From: CAYRML01 sp964425485
GTDB lineage: Bacteria; Bacillota; Dehalobacteriia; UBA4068
Assembly: GCA_964425485.1 (NCBI GenBank)
Contig: CAYRML010000016.1
Coordinates: 1-23,440 of the forward strand
DNA: 23,440 nt
Reading direction: 5' to 3'
Below the pieces are notes generated by a model. It was not told the origin of the DNA and ran no database searches. It was given only the letters and a program-made list of their open reading frames with translations. Shown here one piece after another: positions 6,973 through 15,429 of this stretch. How positions within the stretch are numbered: position 1 is the stretch's first letter; each line of letters starts with the position of its first letter. Both the position numbers and the translations under genes were made by a program.

Positions 6973-7494
6973 TTATTTAAAAGCATCCTCTATGCCGTGA
7001 TGGCAGCTGCAAGCATGTTCAACTGGTTTGGGAGCATAATTGGGACCAAACATTTCTTTTTCCAAGGCCGTAATTTTATCCAGGCGCGCTTGATGCCGTC
7101 CGCCCGTATATTCCGTTGTAAACCAGACGGTCACTATATCCTTGGCTTCTTCCCATTCTAAAACCCTAGCGCCTAAGACTAGTATATTAGCATTATTATG
7201 CTCTCGGCTGGTCAAGGCAGTATAAACATTATGACAAACAGCAGCTCTGATGCGGGGATATTTATTGGCAACAATAGACATGCCAATGCCTGTACCGCAA
7301 ATCAGAACACCCCTTTCTGTTTCCCCACGGGAAACGGAAAGAGCAACCTCCATGCCATAATCAGGATAGTCTACCGAGTTATCCTCATTAAAACAACCGA
7401 GATCCACCACTTGATGTCCCATCTCTTGCAGCAAGGCTTTGACTTTTTCTTTCATAGAATAACCGGCATGGTCATTAGCAATAGGAATAATCAT
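6973..7494 (-). CDS. rpiB: Ribose-5-phosphate isomerase B, with Cys/His tail
   Basis: Interconverts ribose 5-phosphate and ribulose 5-phosphate in the pentose phosphate pathway (RpiB/LacAB fold). The start MIIPIANDHAGYSMKEK carries the substrate-binding Asp8-His9. The catalytic cysteine is Cys66 in ICGTGIGMSI, and CHNVYTALTSREHNNANIL (87-105) is the conserved second half of the site. The core ends near residue 150. The remaining 23 residues contain HACSCHHG (160-167), which is not part of the usual enzyme of about 150 residues. The start at 7494 has AAGGGGG upstream; a start at 7536 is open but poor. The 90-bp gap to the phosphatase gene is the largest in this operon and contains a small dyad. 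In Bacillus the homologue ywlF occupies the same position. Confidence 0.95.
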   Translation of the reverse strand: MIIPIANDHAGYSMKEKVKALLQEMGHQVVDLGCFNEDNSVDYPDYGMEVALSVSRGETERGVLICGTGIGMSIVANKYPRIRAAVCHNVYTALTSREHNNANILVLGARVLEWEEAKDIVTVWFTTEYTGGRHQARLDKITALEKEMFGPNYAPKPVEHACSCHHGIEDAFK

Positions 7495-7584
7495 AACGAG
7501 CCCCCTTATCTTGATTTTATCTCTGCAATTTATCAAAATTGATAATCAATAGATTTAAGCGTAAGACTTAATAGATTCTCTATC

Positions 7585-8064
7585 TTAATCGGCTTTCCCT
7601 TTTTCTTGCCTGCTTTTTTGCTGATTTTGAGGCTGCAGTTTTTGCCGTAAAATGCGCAGCGTTTTTTCAATTTCGGTCGCACATCGTTCATAGACAGACT
7701 GGTCACCGCCAAAAGGATCGCTAATATCACAGCCTCCCACCTCGGCCATAGATAATATCTTATCAGCAAGATCCGGCCTTGATGAGAGCAAGGTATCTTT
7801 ATGACTTTGTCCCATAGTGATTATAATATCAGCTTCCTCTAAAAGATAAGCGGAGGCCGGGCGACTGCGATGCCCGCTTATATCCAAACCCCTTTTATTC
7901 ATAGCAAAAATAGCATTGGCAGAAGCCTCATCGCCGGGCATAGCAAAAATGCCGGCTGAGGCAATCTGCGGCTTGTACTGGTTTTGGTCATAAAAACTAC
8001 GAAAAATAGCCTCTGCCATAGGGCTGCGGCAGGTATTACCGCTGCAAACAAATAATATCTTCAT
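7585..8064 (-). CDS. ywlE: Low-molecular-weight phosphatase, probably protein-arginine phosphatase (YwlE type)
   Basis: This 159-residue member of the LMW protein-tyrosine phosphatase family has the P-loop CSGNTCRS with nucleophile Cys7 and Arg13, and the general acid Asp116 in SDPFGG. The loop residue Thr11 is the one that, in Bacillus YwlE, distinguishes phosphoarginine phosphatases from tyrosine phosphatases, which usually have a bulkier residue such as Ile there. Gene order tsaC-ywlE-rpiB-glyA also matches Bacillus. YwlE reverses McsB arginine phosphorylation; no mcsB lies in this window. The last 20 residues are a Gln/Lys-rich tail. The ATG at 8064 follows AAGGAG. Family assignment is firm, the arginine specificity is inferred. 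Confidence 0.88.
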   Translation of the reverse strand: MKILFVCSGNTCRSPMAEAIFRSFYDQNQYKPQIASAGIFAMPGDEASANAIFAMNKRGLDISGHRSRPASAYLLEEADIIITMGQSHKDTLLSSRPDLADKILSMAEVGGCDISDPFGGDQSVYERCATEIEKTLRILRQKLQPQNQQKSRQEKGKAD

Positions 8065-8092
8065 CCTGCTAACTCCTTGGATATCATGGCTC

Positions 8093-9112
8093 TTATTTTT
8101 TCTTATAGGCCGCTTTTTGCAACCGATTCATGATGGCCACACCCAAGCCGCTTTCTTGTGCCACCGTCTCTGCCAACAAACAGGAATATCCCAACACATC
8201 CCCCAGGCGGAAGGCCGCAAACAGCTCATGGGCATAACCCTCCAGATCCCCTTCATCAGCCAATATTAAACTTTTAGCTTCCTGTGGTAAAGAATCGGCG
8301 CTGCCGGCAAAACATAAAACCAGCGGGTCATGCCCTTTTTCCTTTTCCTTTCGCCAAAGGACTGGCAACTCTTGCCTATGCGCTAAAATGACCTGGGCCT
8401 GCGGCGCATAATGAGCATATTTCATGCCGGGAGAAGCCGGTTTTTCCGTCATATCTTGAGCATAAGCCACCGGTCCCAAAAGGGGCGCCAGTTCTTTGGC
8501 GCCAATTTTACCCGGACGCAAAATCAGCGATTTTTTGCCGCTCAAATCCAAAACCGTGGATTCTACACCAATCTCCACCGCGCCACTATCAATAATTAGC
8601 GGTATCTGGCCGGTAAAATCAGCTTGTACATGAGCGGCCCTGGTGGGGCTGGGACGGCCTGATTTATTAGCCGAAGGAGCGGCTATGGGCAAGCCGGAGG
8701 CTTTAATCAAAGATCTGGCAACGCTATGAGCAGGGATGCGCACGGCGACCGTACTCAGCCCCGCCGTTACTAGATCTGGGATGCAATTTTTTTTCGGCAA
8801 AATCAAGGTCAACGGCCCAGGGAAAAAGCTCTCCGCCACTTTTCTGGCCACAGCATCTAGCTCTGCAATTTTCATAATATCGTCGATTTCAGCCACATGC
8901 ACTATCAATGGATTATCCGATGGCCGGCCCTTGACCACAAAGATCTGGGCCACAGCCCTGGCGTCAAGAGCATTAGCGCCAAGCCCATAGACTGTTTCTG
9001 TGGGGAAAGCCACTAAATGGCCTTCTCGCAGCAAACAAGCCGCTTTGGATAGTAAAAGCATTTGCTCTTTTTCATCCATCTGAACAGCTATTTTGAGAAT
9101 TTCCGTGTACAT
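8093..9112 (-). CDS. tsaC: L-threonylcarbamoyladenylate synthase (Sua5/YwlC type)
   Basis: Makes threonylcarbamoyl-AMP from threonine, bicarbonate and ATP, the first step of the t6A37 modification of ANN-decoding tRNAs. The 339-residue length is the long Sua5 form: a YrdC-like catalytic domain (about 17-205) and a C-terminal Sua5 domain (about 225-339). The YrdC domain shows FPTETVYGLGANA (36-48), KGRPSDNPL (61-69) with the substrate-binding Lys/Arg/Ser/Asn set, and SANKSGRPSPT. The linker contains SPGMKYAHYAPQ, the usual long-form signature. The start at 9112 follows GAAGG; the N-terminal extension before the domain is also seen in Bacillus YwlC. It lies 17 bp after prmC and 28 bp before the phosphatase gene. 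Confidence 0.95.
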   Translation of the reverse strand: MYTEILKIAVQMDEKEQMLLLSKAACLLREGHLVAFPTETVYGLGANALDARAVAQIFVVKGRPSDNPLIVHVAEIDDIMKIAELDAVARKVAESFFPGPLTLILPKKNCIPDLVTAGLSTVAVRIPAHSVARSLIKASGLPIAAPSANKSGRPSPTRAAHVQADFTGQIPLIIDSGAVEIGVESTVLDLSGKKSLILRPGKIGAKELAPLLGPVAYAQDMTEKPASPGMKYAHYAPQAQVILAHRQELPVLWRKEKEKGHDPLVLCFAGSADSLPQEAKSLILADEGDLEGYAHELFAAFRLGDVLGYSCLLAETVAQESGLGVAIMNRLQKAAYKKK

Positions 9113-9129
9113 GGCAAACCTTCTTTTTA

Positions 9130-9978
9130 TTATCTATATACAGAAACCAGACCGCGATTATTGCCGCCATAATCCCTGACAGCCTGGCGCACGGTAAAAC
9201 CTGCGGCCGTCAACAGATCCTGTACAATTTCTTTTTGATCATAACCGATTTCTAAAACAAAATAGCCGCCTGGCCGCAAAACCGCCGGAGCTTGTTTAAT
9301 CAACCGGTGATAAAAATCCAAGCCATCCTTGCCGCCGGCCAAGGCCAGCCGCGGCTCGCATAAAACATCAGGCGGCAATGTCTCCATATCCGCGTCCTTG
9401 ACATAAGGAGGATTGGAGATCAAAAGATCGACCTTAAGCCCTTCAGCCAGCAATGGCTCCAAAAGGTCTCCCTGGCGGATACGGCAGCGTTTTTGCAAAG
9501 AATGCTTGCTGACATTTTGCCGACAAACCGCCAAAGCCTCATTCGAGATATCACAGAGATAAACCTCCGCCTGCGGCAAATAATAGGCCAAAGCTATGCC
9601 CATAGCACCACTACCACAGCAAACATCGGCTATTAAAGGTTTTTTTACGGAACGCAAAAGGTTATTGGCAACATCTGTTACCCTTTCCGTATCCCAGCGA
9701 GGAATAAGAACGGCCGGATTGACGATGAAATCCAAAGACATAAATTCCTGACTGCCTAAAATATATTGCAAAGGCTGCTGGTGGCAGCGTTTTTCTACTA
9801 TTTCCCCCAGTTCCTTCTCCTGCGTAGGCAGTAGTTCCTCATCCTGCTGCAATAAAAGGCCGCCATAAGAGCAAGATAAAATATGGGCGCAAATCAAGCG
9901 GGATTCCCTTATGGATTCCTTTATGCCGCAGTTGGATAGCTGTTTTTGAGCCCAAACCAGAGCTTCTTTAACTTTCAT
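9130..9978 (-). CDS. prmC: Peptide chain release factor N5-glutamine methyltransferase
   Basis: Methylates the glutamine of the GGQ motif of release factors, using S-adenosylmethionine. Its substrate PrfA is encoded immediately upstream, 19 bp away. The 282-residue protein has a helical N-terminal domain (1-75) and a Rossmann methyltransferase domain with motif I DVCCGSGAMGIAL (118-130) and the catalytic NPPY at 189-192. The ATG at 9978 is chosen because AGGGGTG lies about 5 nt upstream; a GTG at 9987 overlaps that ribosome binding site and is unlikely. The family is also called HemK; it has no role in heme synthesis. Confidence 0.95.
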   Translation of the reverse strand: MKVKEALVWAQKQLSNCGIKESIRESRLICAHILSCSYGGLLLQQDEELLPTQEKELGEIVEKRCHQQPLQYILGSQEFMSLDFIVNPAVLIPRWDTERVTDVANNLLRSVKKPLIADVCCGSGAMGIALAYYLPQAEVYLCDISNEALAVCRQNVSKHSLQKRCRIRQGDLLEPLLAEGLKVDLLISNPPYVKDADMETLPPDVLCEPRLALAGGKDGLDFYHRLIKQAPAVLRPGGYFVLEIGYDQKEIVQDLLTAAGFTVRQAVRDYGGNNRGLVSVYR

Positions 9979-9997
9979 AAAAATCACCCCTGCTGTA

Positions 9998-11065
9998 TTA
10001 ATCTGCGTTTTTCAAACGCTGGGCCTGGTCTGTCGTAATTAAAGCGTCGATAACATCGTCCAAATCTCCCTGGAGTATCCACTCCAATTTATGCAAAGTC
10101 AAACCGATGCGATGATCCGTAACACGTCCCTGTGGGAAATTATAGGTGCGAATACGTTCTGAGCGATCCCCGGAACCAACCATGCTTTTTCTGGTATCGG
10201 CTTCGGCTCCGGATTGTTCTTCCTGCATTTTTTCCAAAACCCGGGCGCGCAGCACACGCAGCCCTTTATCCTTGTTTTTATGCTGGCTTTTTTCATCCTG
10301 ACAAGAAACGACAATACCCGTCGGTATATGCGTCAGGCGCACTGCTGATTGCGTAGTATTGACACATTGGCCGCCGGGGCCGGATGCACAAAAAACATCT
10401 ATACGCACATCATTTGGACCAAATTCCAGCTCCACTTCTTCGGCTTCCGGCATGACAGCAACGGTGGCAGCGGAGGTGTGAATGCGGCCGCTGGATTCCG
10501 TTTCCGGCACCCGCTGTACCCGGTGAACGCCGCTTTCAAATTTAAGCCTGCTATAAGCGCCCTTGCCTTCTATGAGAAGGATTATTTCCTTGATGCCGCC
10601 AATATCGTTGTAGTTGGCGTCCATGATCTCCATGCGCCAGCTATTTTTTTCCGCATAACGAGTATACATTTTGAACAAATCGGTGGCAAAAAGGGCCGCC
10701 TCATCACCACCGGTACCTGCCCTGATTTCCAAAATGACATTTTTATGATCATTGGGATCCTTTGGCAAAAGCAAAACAGTGAGCTTTTCCTGTAAAGCTT
10801 CCTTTTTTTGTTTGAGCTCATCTAGTTCCATTTGAGCCAATTCCATCATATCTGCATCATTTTTTTCTTTAAGAATCTGTAGCGCATCCTCAATGCTGGC
10901 CTCACAGCTTTTGAACTGGCGAAAAGTTTCTACGATATCCTGCAAATCGGCATGGGCTTTTACATGCTTTTGCCAAACCGATTGCTCCGCTATGATTTGA
11001 GGATCAGAGATCAGCTTTGTCAATTTCTCATACTTATCTTCCAGGGCAGATAATTTTTCGATCAT
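9998..11065 (-). CDS. prfA: Peptide chain release factor 1
   Basis: Class I release factor that reads UAA and UAG and triggers peptidyl-tRNA hydrolysis. The 355-residue protein has the anticodon-mimic PxT motif as PET at 187-189 (RVPETESSGRIHTS) and the catalytic GGQ at 231-233 (SGPGGQCVN). A helical N-terminal domain (1-110) and the acidic LEIRAGTGGDEA segment (112-123) are typical of RF1. PxT rather than SPF identifies RF1 instead of RF2. The ATG at 11065 follows AAGGAG. It lies 58 bp after the DUF1385 gene and just before prmC. Confidence 0.97.
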   Translation of the reverse strand: MIEKLSALEDKYEKLTKLISDPQIIAEQSVWQKHVKAHADLQDIVETFRQFKSCEASIEDALQILKEKNDADMMELAQMELDELKQKKEALQEKLTVLLLPKDPNDHKNVILEIRAGTGGDEAALFATDLFKMYTRYAEKNSWRMEIMDANYNDIGGIKEIILLIEGKGAYSRLKFESGVHRVQRVPETESSGRIHTSAATVAVMPEAEEVELEFGPNDVRIDVFCASGPGGQCVNTTQSAVRLTHIPTGIVVSCQDEKSQHKNKDKGLRVLRARVLEKMQEEQSGAEADTRKSMVGSGDRSERIRTYNFPQGRVTDHRIGLTLHKLEWILQGDLDDVIDALITTDQAQRLKNAD

Positions 11066-11123
11066 GCATATGCTCCTTCGTTAATCTCATGGATTTATTA
11101 TTGCTTATAGTACGCCCGGCTGC

Positions 11124-12119
11124 CTAAGATGGTCCGGCTTCTGTCTCAACTTTTTGTTTTTTATTCAGCTCAACAGCGCTGCCGACGGCTATCTCTGCGT
11201 TTGGAATCAGCTTTTGCGTCTGAGGTAAAAATTCCGGGACAATCAAATGACCATATTCTGTGGCAAAACCTGGCACGGAGGTCATGGCCGCTATGGCCAC
11301 TTGTAGCTGCTTCTCGTCCGGTTCTTTAGTGGTCAATCTCTGCATCCATAAACCGGGAGCCGTCAAGCCCCGCACCAACCAATTATTGGGGAAATAAAGC
11401 GGCAGCCTGAACAGCTCATAAGAGCCGCCCGCCACCAAAGGCAGTACTGCCAATTTAATCAGAATCCGGTGCAGGGCGTCGGTCTGTCCCACAAAAGTAA
11501 AGACCACTATCATCACGATCATGCTCATCAAAATAAAACTGGTGCCGCAGCGGGTATGGATGCGGGAATAGCGGCGGACATTCTCGGGAGTCAGAGGCAC
11601 ATCGGCCTCTATTGCATTGATGGTTTTATGCTCCGCACCATGATAAGCAAAAAGCCTTTGTATATCCGGCATACGGCTGATTAAAACAATATAACCAAAA
11701 AAAATGCCGGCACGGAACAGTCCTTCCGTCAGGCTGCGGGCAAAATCGCCGCCGGCTTCCCAAGCAAAATTGCCGACAAAAACCGGTAGAACTACAAAAA
11801 GACCGATGGCCATAGCCGCAGCTAAGACAATAGCCAAAGCAATATCCCTGCCAGATAGTTTTTCTTCTTCCGTCTCCCCAGCCTGCGCCGCCGACCAGGC
11901 AATATCCTGCATGCCGGTAACCATAGAATAGATAAACGAAACAAATCCTCTGATCACAGGCCAACCCAAAATGGGATATCTTTCCTTAAGGGGTTGTTTG
12001 CATTCCGTTTTGCATATTATTTCGCCGTCGGGCTTGCGGCAGGCAATGGCTTTGCCGCCCGGGCCGACCATAGCAATGCCTTCTATAACGGCTTGACCGC
12101 CATAATTGGCTTTACCCAT
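11124..12119 (-). CDS. DUF1385 family membrane protein (YqhQ-like)
   Basis: A 331-residue multi-pass membrane protein of unknown function, recognised by GGQAVIEGIAMVGPGG (7-22), AYHGAEHKTINAIE (158-171) and HTRCGTSF (188-195). The His/Glu/Cys residues of these motifs suggest a metal or redox site near the membrane, but no activity is established. Hydrophobic segments lie near residues 48-70, 92-117, 133-150, 194-212 and 219-238. The C-terminal 80 residues are soluble. It is the first gene of the operon continuing into prfA and prmC; its promoter is seen just upstream. The ATG follows AGAGGA. The linkage to prfA suggests a housekeeping role but does not define it. Confidence 0.88.
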   Translation of the reverse strand: MGKANYGGQAVIEGIAMVGPGGKAIACRKPDGEIICKTECKQPLKERYPILGWPVIRGFVSFIYSMVTGMQDIAWSAAQAGETEEEKLSGRDIALAIVLAAAMAIGLFVVLPVFVGNFAWEAGGDFARSLTEGLFRAGIFFGYIVLISRMPDIQRLFAYHGAEHKTINAIEADVPLTPENVRRYSRIHTRCGTSFILMSMIVMIVVFTFVGQTDALHRILIKLAVLPLVAGGSYELFRLPLYFPNNWLVRGLTAPGLWMQRLTTKEPDEKQLQVAIAAMTSVPGFATEYGHLIVPEFLPQTQKLIPNAEIAVGSAVELNKKQKVETEAGPS

Positions 12120-12159
12120 ATCAAGATCCTCTGTTTTCTATTTATTCCGCTATCTTTTT

Positions 12160-12189
12160 ATTATATACTTCCTTACTATATAATAGCAA
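12160..12189 (-). promoter_or_regulatory. Promoter of the DUF1385-prfA-wecB operon
   Basis: On the minus strand a perfect -10 TATAAT (12165-12160) follows a -35 TTGCTA (12189-12184, four of six consensus bases) with 18-bp spacing. It lies in the 80-bp gap between the DUF4153 stop codon and the DUF1385 start codon and would give a leader of about 35 nt. No terminator for the DUF4153 gene is visible in this gap, so readthrough into the operon is possible. Confidence 0.6.
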
Positions 12190-12199
12190 GATGAAAATG

Positions 12200-14041
12200 C
12201 TATTTTATCAATAGATAGCCACTAAAATTGATGCTCCAATTATCGGCGAAATCGCTTACACCGCCTTCAGATGAATCTATATAAGAGGCATAAATCTCTT
12301 TGACGATAATCCGGGCCTGTATCTGCCCATCAGCAGAAGTAAAATCGAAAATGCCCTCGGACACATCTTCTTGGGGCAGCTCGCTGCTCTCGGCATTTTT
12401 ATAAAGTTTCTCTGCGATTTGCTTTAGATCAATACGTAGCGGTCGTGAACCTTCTTTGCTCAACAGTAAATTACGCACGGAAAACTGGTCGGAATCAAAT
12501 TCTACCACTAATTGCACACCATTAGACAAAGAGGTAGAAAATGCTTCTGCGGAAGCATTAGTTTTTTCTATGTTTTTATTTAAGATATAATCAATATCGA
12601 TCAGATCACTATAGCCGTCGATAGGCAAAGGCTGTCCGCTGGCTATAGCATAATGGAAGCTATTGCTGTCCTGTTGCGAATTTTCAATATCTTGTTCCCA
12701 GCTATAAACATAGGCAAAGCCCAGTAATTGCTGGCTGTTCTCTTCGATATTGCTATCCGGAGGCAAATGCGTCAATTCGTGCCGCTCTCTTTCCTGCAAA
12801 TAGGTGATGGTCGAACAGATTCCTTGGCGATCGGCAAAAGAAAGGTCGTGAGTGCTGGCAATTATACTGTTTTTATCGCTGTCAAGCATATTATTGGCCA
12901 TAAGTAAAGCATCCAAGCGCTGGGCCTGGCTGTTACAAGATACCTGATAGGCACTCCATGGCCCCACCAATGAAGCTATGGCAAAAGCGGAGCCGAAGAT
13001 AATGACAAATGCTGTCTTGTGCCCTTTTTTCCATAATAGCCAAATGAGGGAAACTGCCACAAAAATAGCTATGAGCAGCAAATAATAACGCTTTTCTGTA
13101 AAGCCATAAGCTTCTATGCGATAATAAAATGCTATTATATATAAAATTAGCGTGGGAATCAAAGTCAGCGGCAACCATCTTTGTATTTTTTTCAGCAAGG
13201 AGCCTTCCCCTTGGGCCAGAGGCTTCAAAACCAGGCACAACAATAATCCGCCGGCGAAATGCAACAGCGCCAAGGGACAAACCACACCATGGGGCCAAAC
13301 GCCCGTAGCCAGAATACGGATGCCATAAATATAAAAAACCACGCTGTAAACAGCAAAAAGAGGCAATAAAATATAGAGAAATACCACTTTCAGCCCGGAA
13401 GGATACTGCACCAAGGCCTCTTCTTTTTTGGGGATTTGGCCGAAAAAGAGGCTGAGTAAAAAGACATTGGCGATCACCAACAAAATGCTGGTATAAATAT
13501 TTTCATCCATAGGCACCAGCAATTGGTCTATGGCAAAAACAATCAGGCATAAGCCGGCTGCCAACAAAGCAGCAAATAGCACAGCCCAGAAAAAACGAGA
13601 GATGTTGTGGACAAAAAAGCTCTGGAAATCATCCCGCCCCAAAAAATAGGGTATAGTCAGCCATAAAGAGCAGGCCACCACCGTCACAACCAGGTGAATA
13701 ATACCCTGCCATTGATTATGAAGAGGGTCGATCAGAACAAAAAAGCCATATAAAAACAGTAAGGCCCCACTGATGGCAAAAATCAGGGCTTTTCTCGACA
13801 GGGGTTGGGGGCGGTATTCAAAGTACAAATATCCGCCCAGGAAAATGGGGATAGCCAGTTCCAGCACTAACCATGTTCTTTGCCCTAAAATATTACCTTC
13901 GGCAAAGGACATACCGCTGTTTATGGCCCATACACCAAAAATGGCAGCGGCCAGACAAAGCAGCAAAACCAACGGAAATCGTTGAAAAGTACTTCTAAAA
14001 ATAATAGCGATATTTTTCTTTAACCAAGTTTTTACTTTCAA
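12200..14041 (-). CDS. DUF4153 domain membrane protein
   Basis: A 613-residue protein with an N-terminal membrane region (about residues 15-375, roughly ten to twelve hydrophobic segments) and a soluble C-terminal region (about 380-613) without recognised motifs. It resembles the DUF4153 family; function is unknown. The soluble part contains acidic, Ser/Asn-rich stretches and ends in beta-strand-like sequence (WSINFSGYLLIK). The start is probably a TTG at 14041: the Shine-Dalgarno AAGGGG (14055-14050) is 8 nt away, whereas the GTG at 14050 overlaps it. Its own promoter at 14094-14122 and the terminator at 14183-14214 make it a separate unit from the genes on either side. Confidence 0.75.
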   Translation of the reverse strand: MKVKTWLKKNIAIIFRSTFQRFPLVLLLCLAAAIFGVWAINSGMSFAEGNILGQRTWLVLELAIPIFLGGYLYFEYRPQPLSRKALIFAISGALLFLYGFFVLIDPLHNQWQGIIHLVVTVVACSLWLTIPYFLGRDDFQSFFVHNISRFFWAVLFAALLAAGLCLIVFAIDQLLVPMDENIYTSILLVIANVFLLSLFFGQIPKKEEALVQYPSGLKVVFLYILLPLFAVYSVVFYIYGIRILATGVWPHGVVCPLALLHFAGGLLLCLVLKPLAQGEGSLLKKIQRWLPLTLIPTLILYIIAFYYRIEAYGFTEKRYYLLLIAIFVAVSLIWLLWKKGHKTAFVIIFGSAFAIASLVGPWSAYQVSCNSQAQRLDALLMANNMLDSDKNSIIASTHDLSFADRQGICSTITYLQERERHELTHLPPDSNIEENSQQLLGFAYVYSWEQDIENSQQDSNSFHYAIASGQPLPIDGYSDLIDIDYILNKNIEKTNASAEAFSTSLSNGVQLVVEFDSDQFSVRNLLLSKEGSRPLRIDLKQIAEKLYKNAESSELPQEDVSEGIFDFTSADGQIQARIIVKEIYASYIDSSEGGVSDFADNWSINFSGYLLIK

Positions 14042-14093
14042 AGAGAACACCCCTTGCTTTATCTACTATACTTATTTTAATACAACCGGACAT

Positions 14094-14122
14094 ATTATGA
14101 AAACTATTTTTCTTATTGACAA
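14094..14122 (-). promoter_or_regulatory. Promoter of the DUF4153 gene
   Basis: Minus-strand -35 TTGTCA (14122-14117) and -10 CATAAT (14099-14094), each five of six consensus bases, are spaced by exactly 17 bp. Transcription would start near 14087, leaving about 45 nt of leader before the TTG start. It lies downstream of the terminator of the previous gene, as expected for an independent unit. This 163-bp gap holds nothing else that I can support. Confidence 0.6.
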
Positions 14123-14182
14123 AAATGTTTTGCTAAAAGTTTCCTTGAAATACCGATTGCTGTTATTGTTTATCCCTGCAAT

Positions 14183-14214
14183 AAAAAAACGACCCTTTAA
14201 AGGGTCATTTTTTT
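14183..14214 (-). terminator. Intrinsic terminator after the cysteine desulfurase-like gene
   Basis: The 16-bp palindrome GACCCTTTAAAGGGTC (14191-14206) is preceded by seven T and followed, in minus-strand reading, by seven T. The TGA stop codon of the upstream gene (14207-14205) overlaps the first stem bases. A/T runs on both sides would also let it act on plus-strand transcripts. Confidence 0.85.
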
Positions 14215-15368
14215 ATATTCTCTTTTGCGATTTTGGCTAAAGCCTTCACCGCCGTATCTACCTCTTTTTTACTGTTAAAGGCTCCGAAACTGAAGCGTAC
14301 CGTGCCGCTGTCCAAGGTTCCTATGGTCTTATGCGCTAAAGGCGTGCAATGCAAGCCGCCCCGAACGGCAATATCATACTCATCATCCAAGAGCCAAGTT
14401 ATCTCGCTGACATCCATGCCTTCAATCAGCAAAGAAACAACAGGCACCCTCTCCCGAGCCTCCGTAGCAGGTGGAACAAATAGGCGCAACCCATCTATCT
14501 GAGCCACTTGCTCACAAAAACGCCAGCATAGCTCCATTGTATATTCATAGATTTCTTGCCGGCCCAGTTGAGTCAAAAAGCGCATAGCACCAGATAACCC
14601 TGCAATGCCCGGCATGTTGAGGCTACCACTTTCCAGGCGATCCGGATAAAAATCGGGTTGTCGCCAATCCATAGAATTACTGCCCGTACCGCCCAGAATC
14701 AATGGCAGCAACTCTGTATCGGGCGCTATGGCCAGACCACCAATACCAGCCGGCCCATAAAGCCCCTTATGCCCGGCAAAAACTAATAGAGAAATGTTCA
14801 TTTTTTGCATATCAATGGGTAAGAGCCCTGCCGATTGCGCCGTATCGACCAAAAAGGCAATGCTGTGTTTTTTGGCTATAGCCCCAATATCCGCAATAGG
14901 CTGAACACTGCCCGTGACATTGGAGGCATGAAGACAAATAATCAGCTTTGTTTCAGGCCGTATGGCCTTGGCAAAATCATCAGCTTGCACATAACCCCAG
15001 CGGTCGGCTTCTGTTTTTGTGCATTTGATCAGCCCTTCCTGCTGAAACAGCATCAAAGGCCGCCACAGCGCATTATGCTCCATGCCGGAATATATGACAT
15101 GGTCGCCCGGTTGCAAAATGCCACGCAAAGCCATGTTAAGGCTGGCCGTGGCGCCGGGAGTAAAAACCAAACGGTTAATATCGGCGCAATTAAAAAAACG
15201 GGCCAAATTTTCTCTGGTTGTAAAAAGCAACCGTGAGGCTGCTAAAGACATTTTATAGGCTCCCCGCCCCGGATTAGCGCCATACTCGTCACAGGAGGCA
15301 ACCAAAGCCTCTTTAACTTGCGGAGGCTTAGGATGCGAACCTGCCGCATTATCAAAAAATATCATCAT
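14205..15368 (-). CDS. Cysteine desulfurase-like class V aminotransferase
   Basis: A 387-residue PLP enzyme of the class V aminotransferase family, related to cysteine desulfurases that pass sulfur from cysteine to an acceptor. Visible sites are His98 (GMEHNA), Asp175 (VDTAQSAG), the PLP lysine Lys201 (FAGHKGLYGP) and a candidate catalytic Cys341 in RGGLHCTPLAH, the pattern of the small desulfurase-like subfamily rather than IscS. No scaffold or acceptor gene (iscU, sufU, thiI) is next to it, so its sulfur acceptor is unknown. It lies 61 bp after parB and probably shares that transcript, which ends at the terminator overlapping its stop codon. The start at 15368 follows AAGGAG; the next codon is also ATG. 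Confidence 0.88.
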   Translation of the reverse strand: MMIFFDNAAGSHPKPPQVKEALVASCDEYGANPGRGAYKMSLAASRLLFTTRENLARFFNCADINRLVFTPGATASLNMALRGILQPGDHVIYSGMEHNALWRPLMLFQQEGLIKCTKTEADRWGYVQADDFAKAIRPETKLIICLHASNVTGSVQPIADIGAIAKKHSIAFLVDTAQSAGLLPIDMQKMNISLLVFAGHKGLYGPAGIGGLAIAPDTELLPLILGGTGSNSMDWRQPDFYPDRLESGSLNMPGIAGLSGAMRFLTQLGRQEIYEYTMELCWRFCEQVAQIDGLRLFVPPATEARERVPVVSLLIEGMDVSEITWLLDDEYDIAVRGGLHCTPLAHKTIGTLDSGTVRFSFGAFNSKKEVDTAVKALAKIAKENIKK

Positions 15369-15429
15369 AAAAGCTCCTTTTCCGGATCTTTGTTATATTT
15401 TATGATGATATTTTATAGATGGTGAAAAG

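Noticed and set aside
6000..6980. 326-codon plus-strand open frame opposite glyA
   Set aside because: glyA is unmistakable on the other strand, and the antisense frame shows no family motif or sensible ribosome binding site.
14116..14150. TTGACA on the plus strand near 14116 as a promoter
   Set aside because: No acceptable -10 lies at 16-18 bp and no plus-strand gene follows; the same bases serve as the minus-strand -35 TTGTCA.
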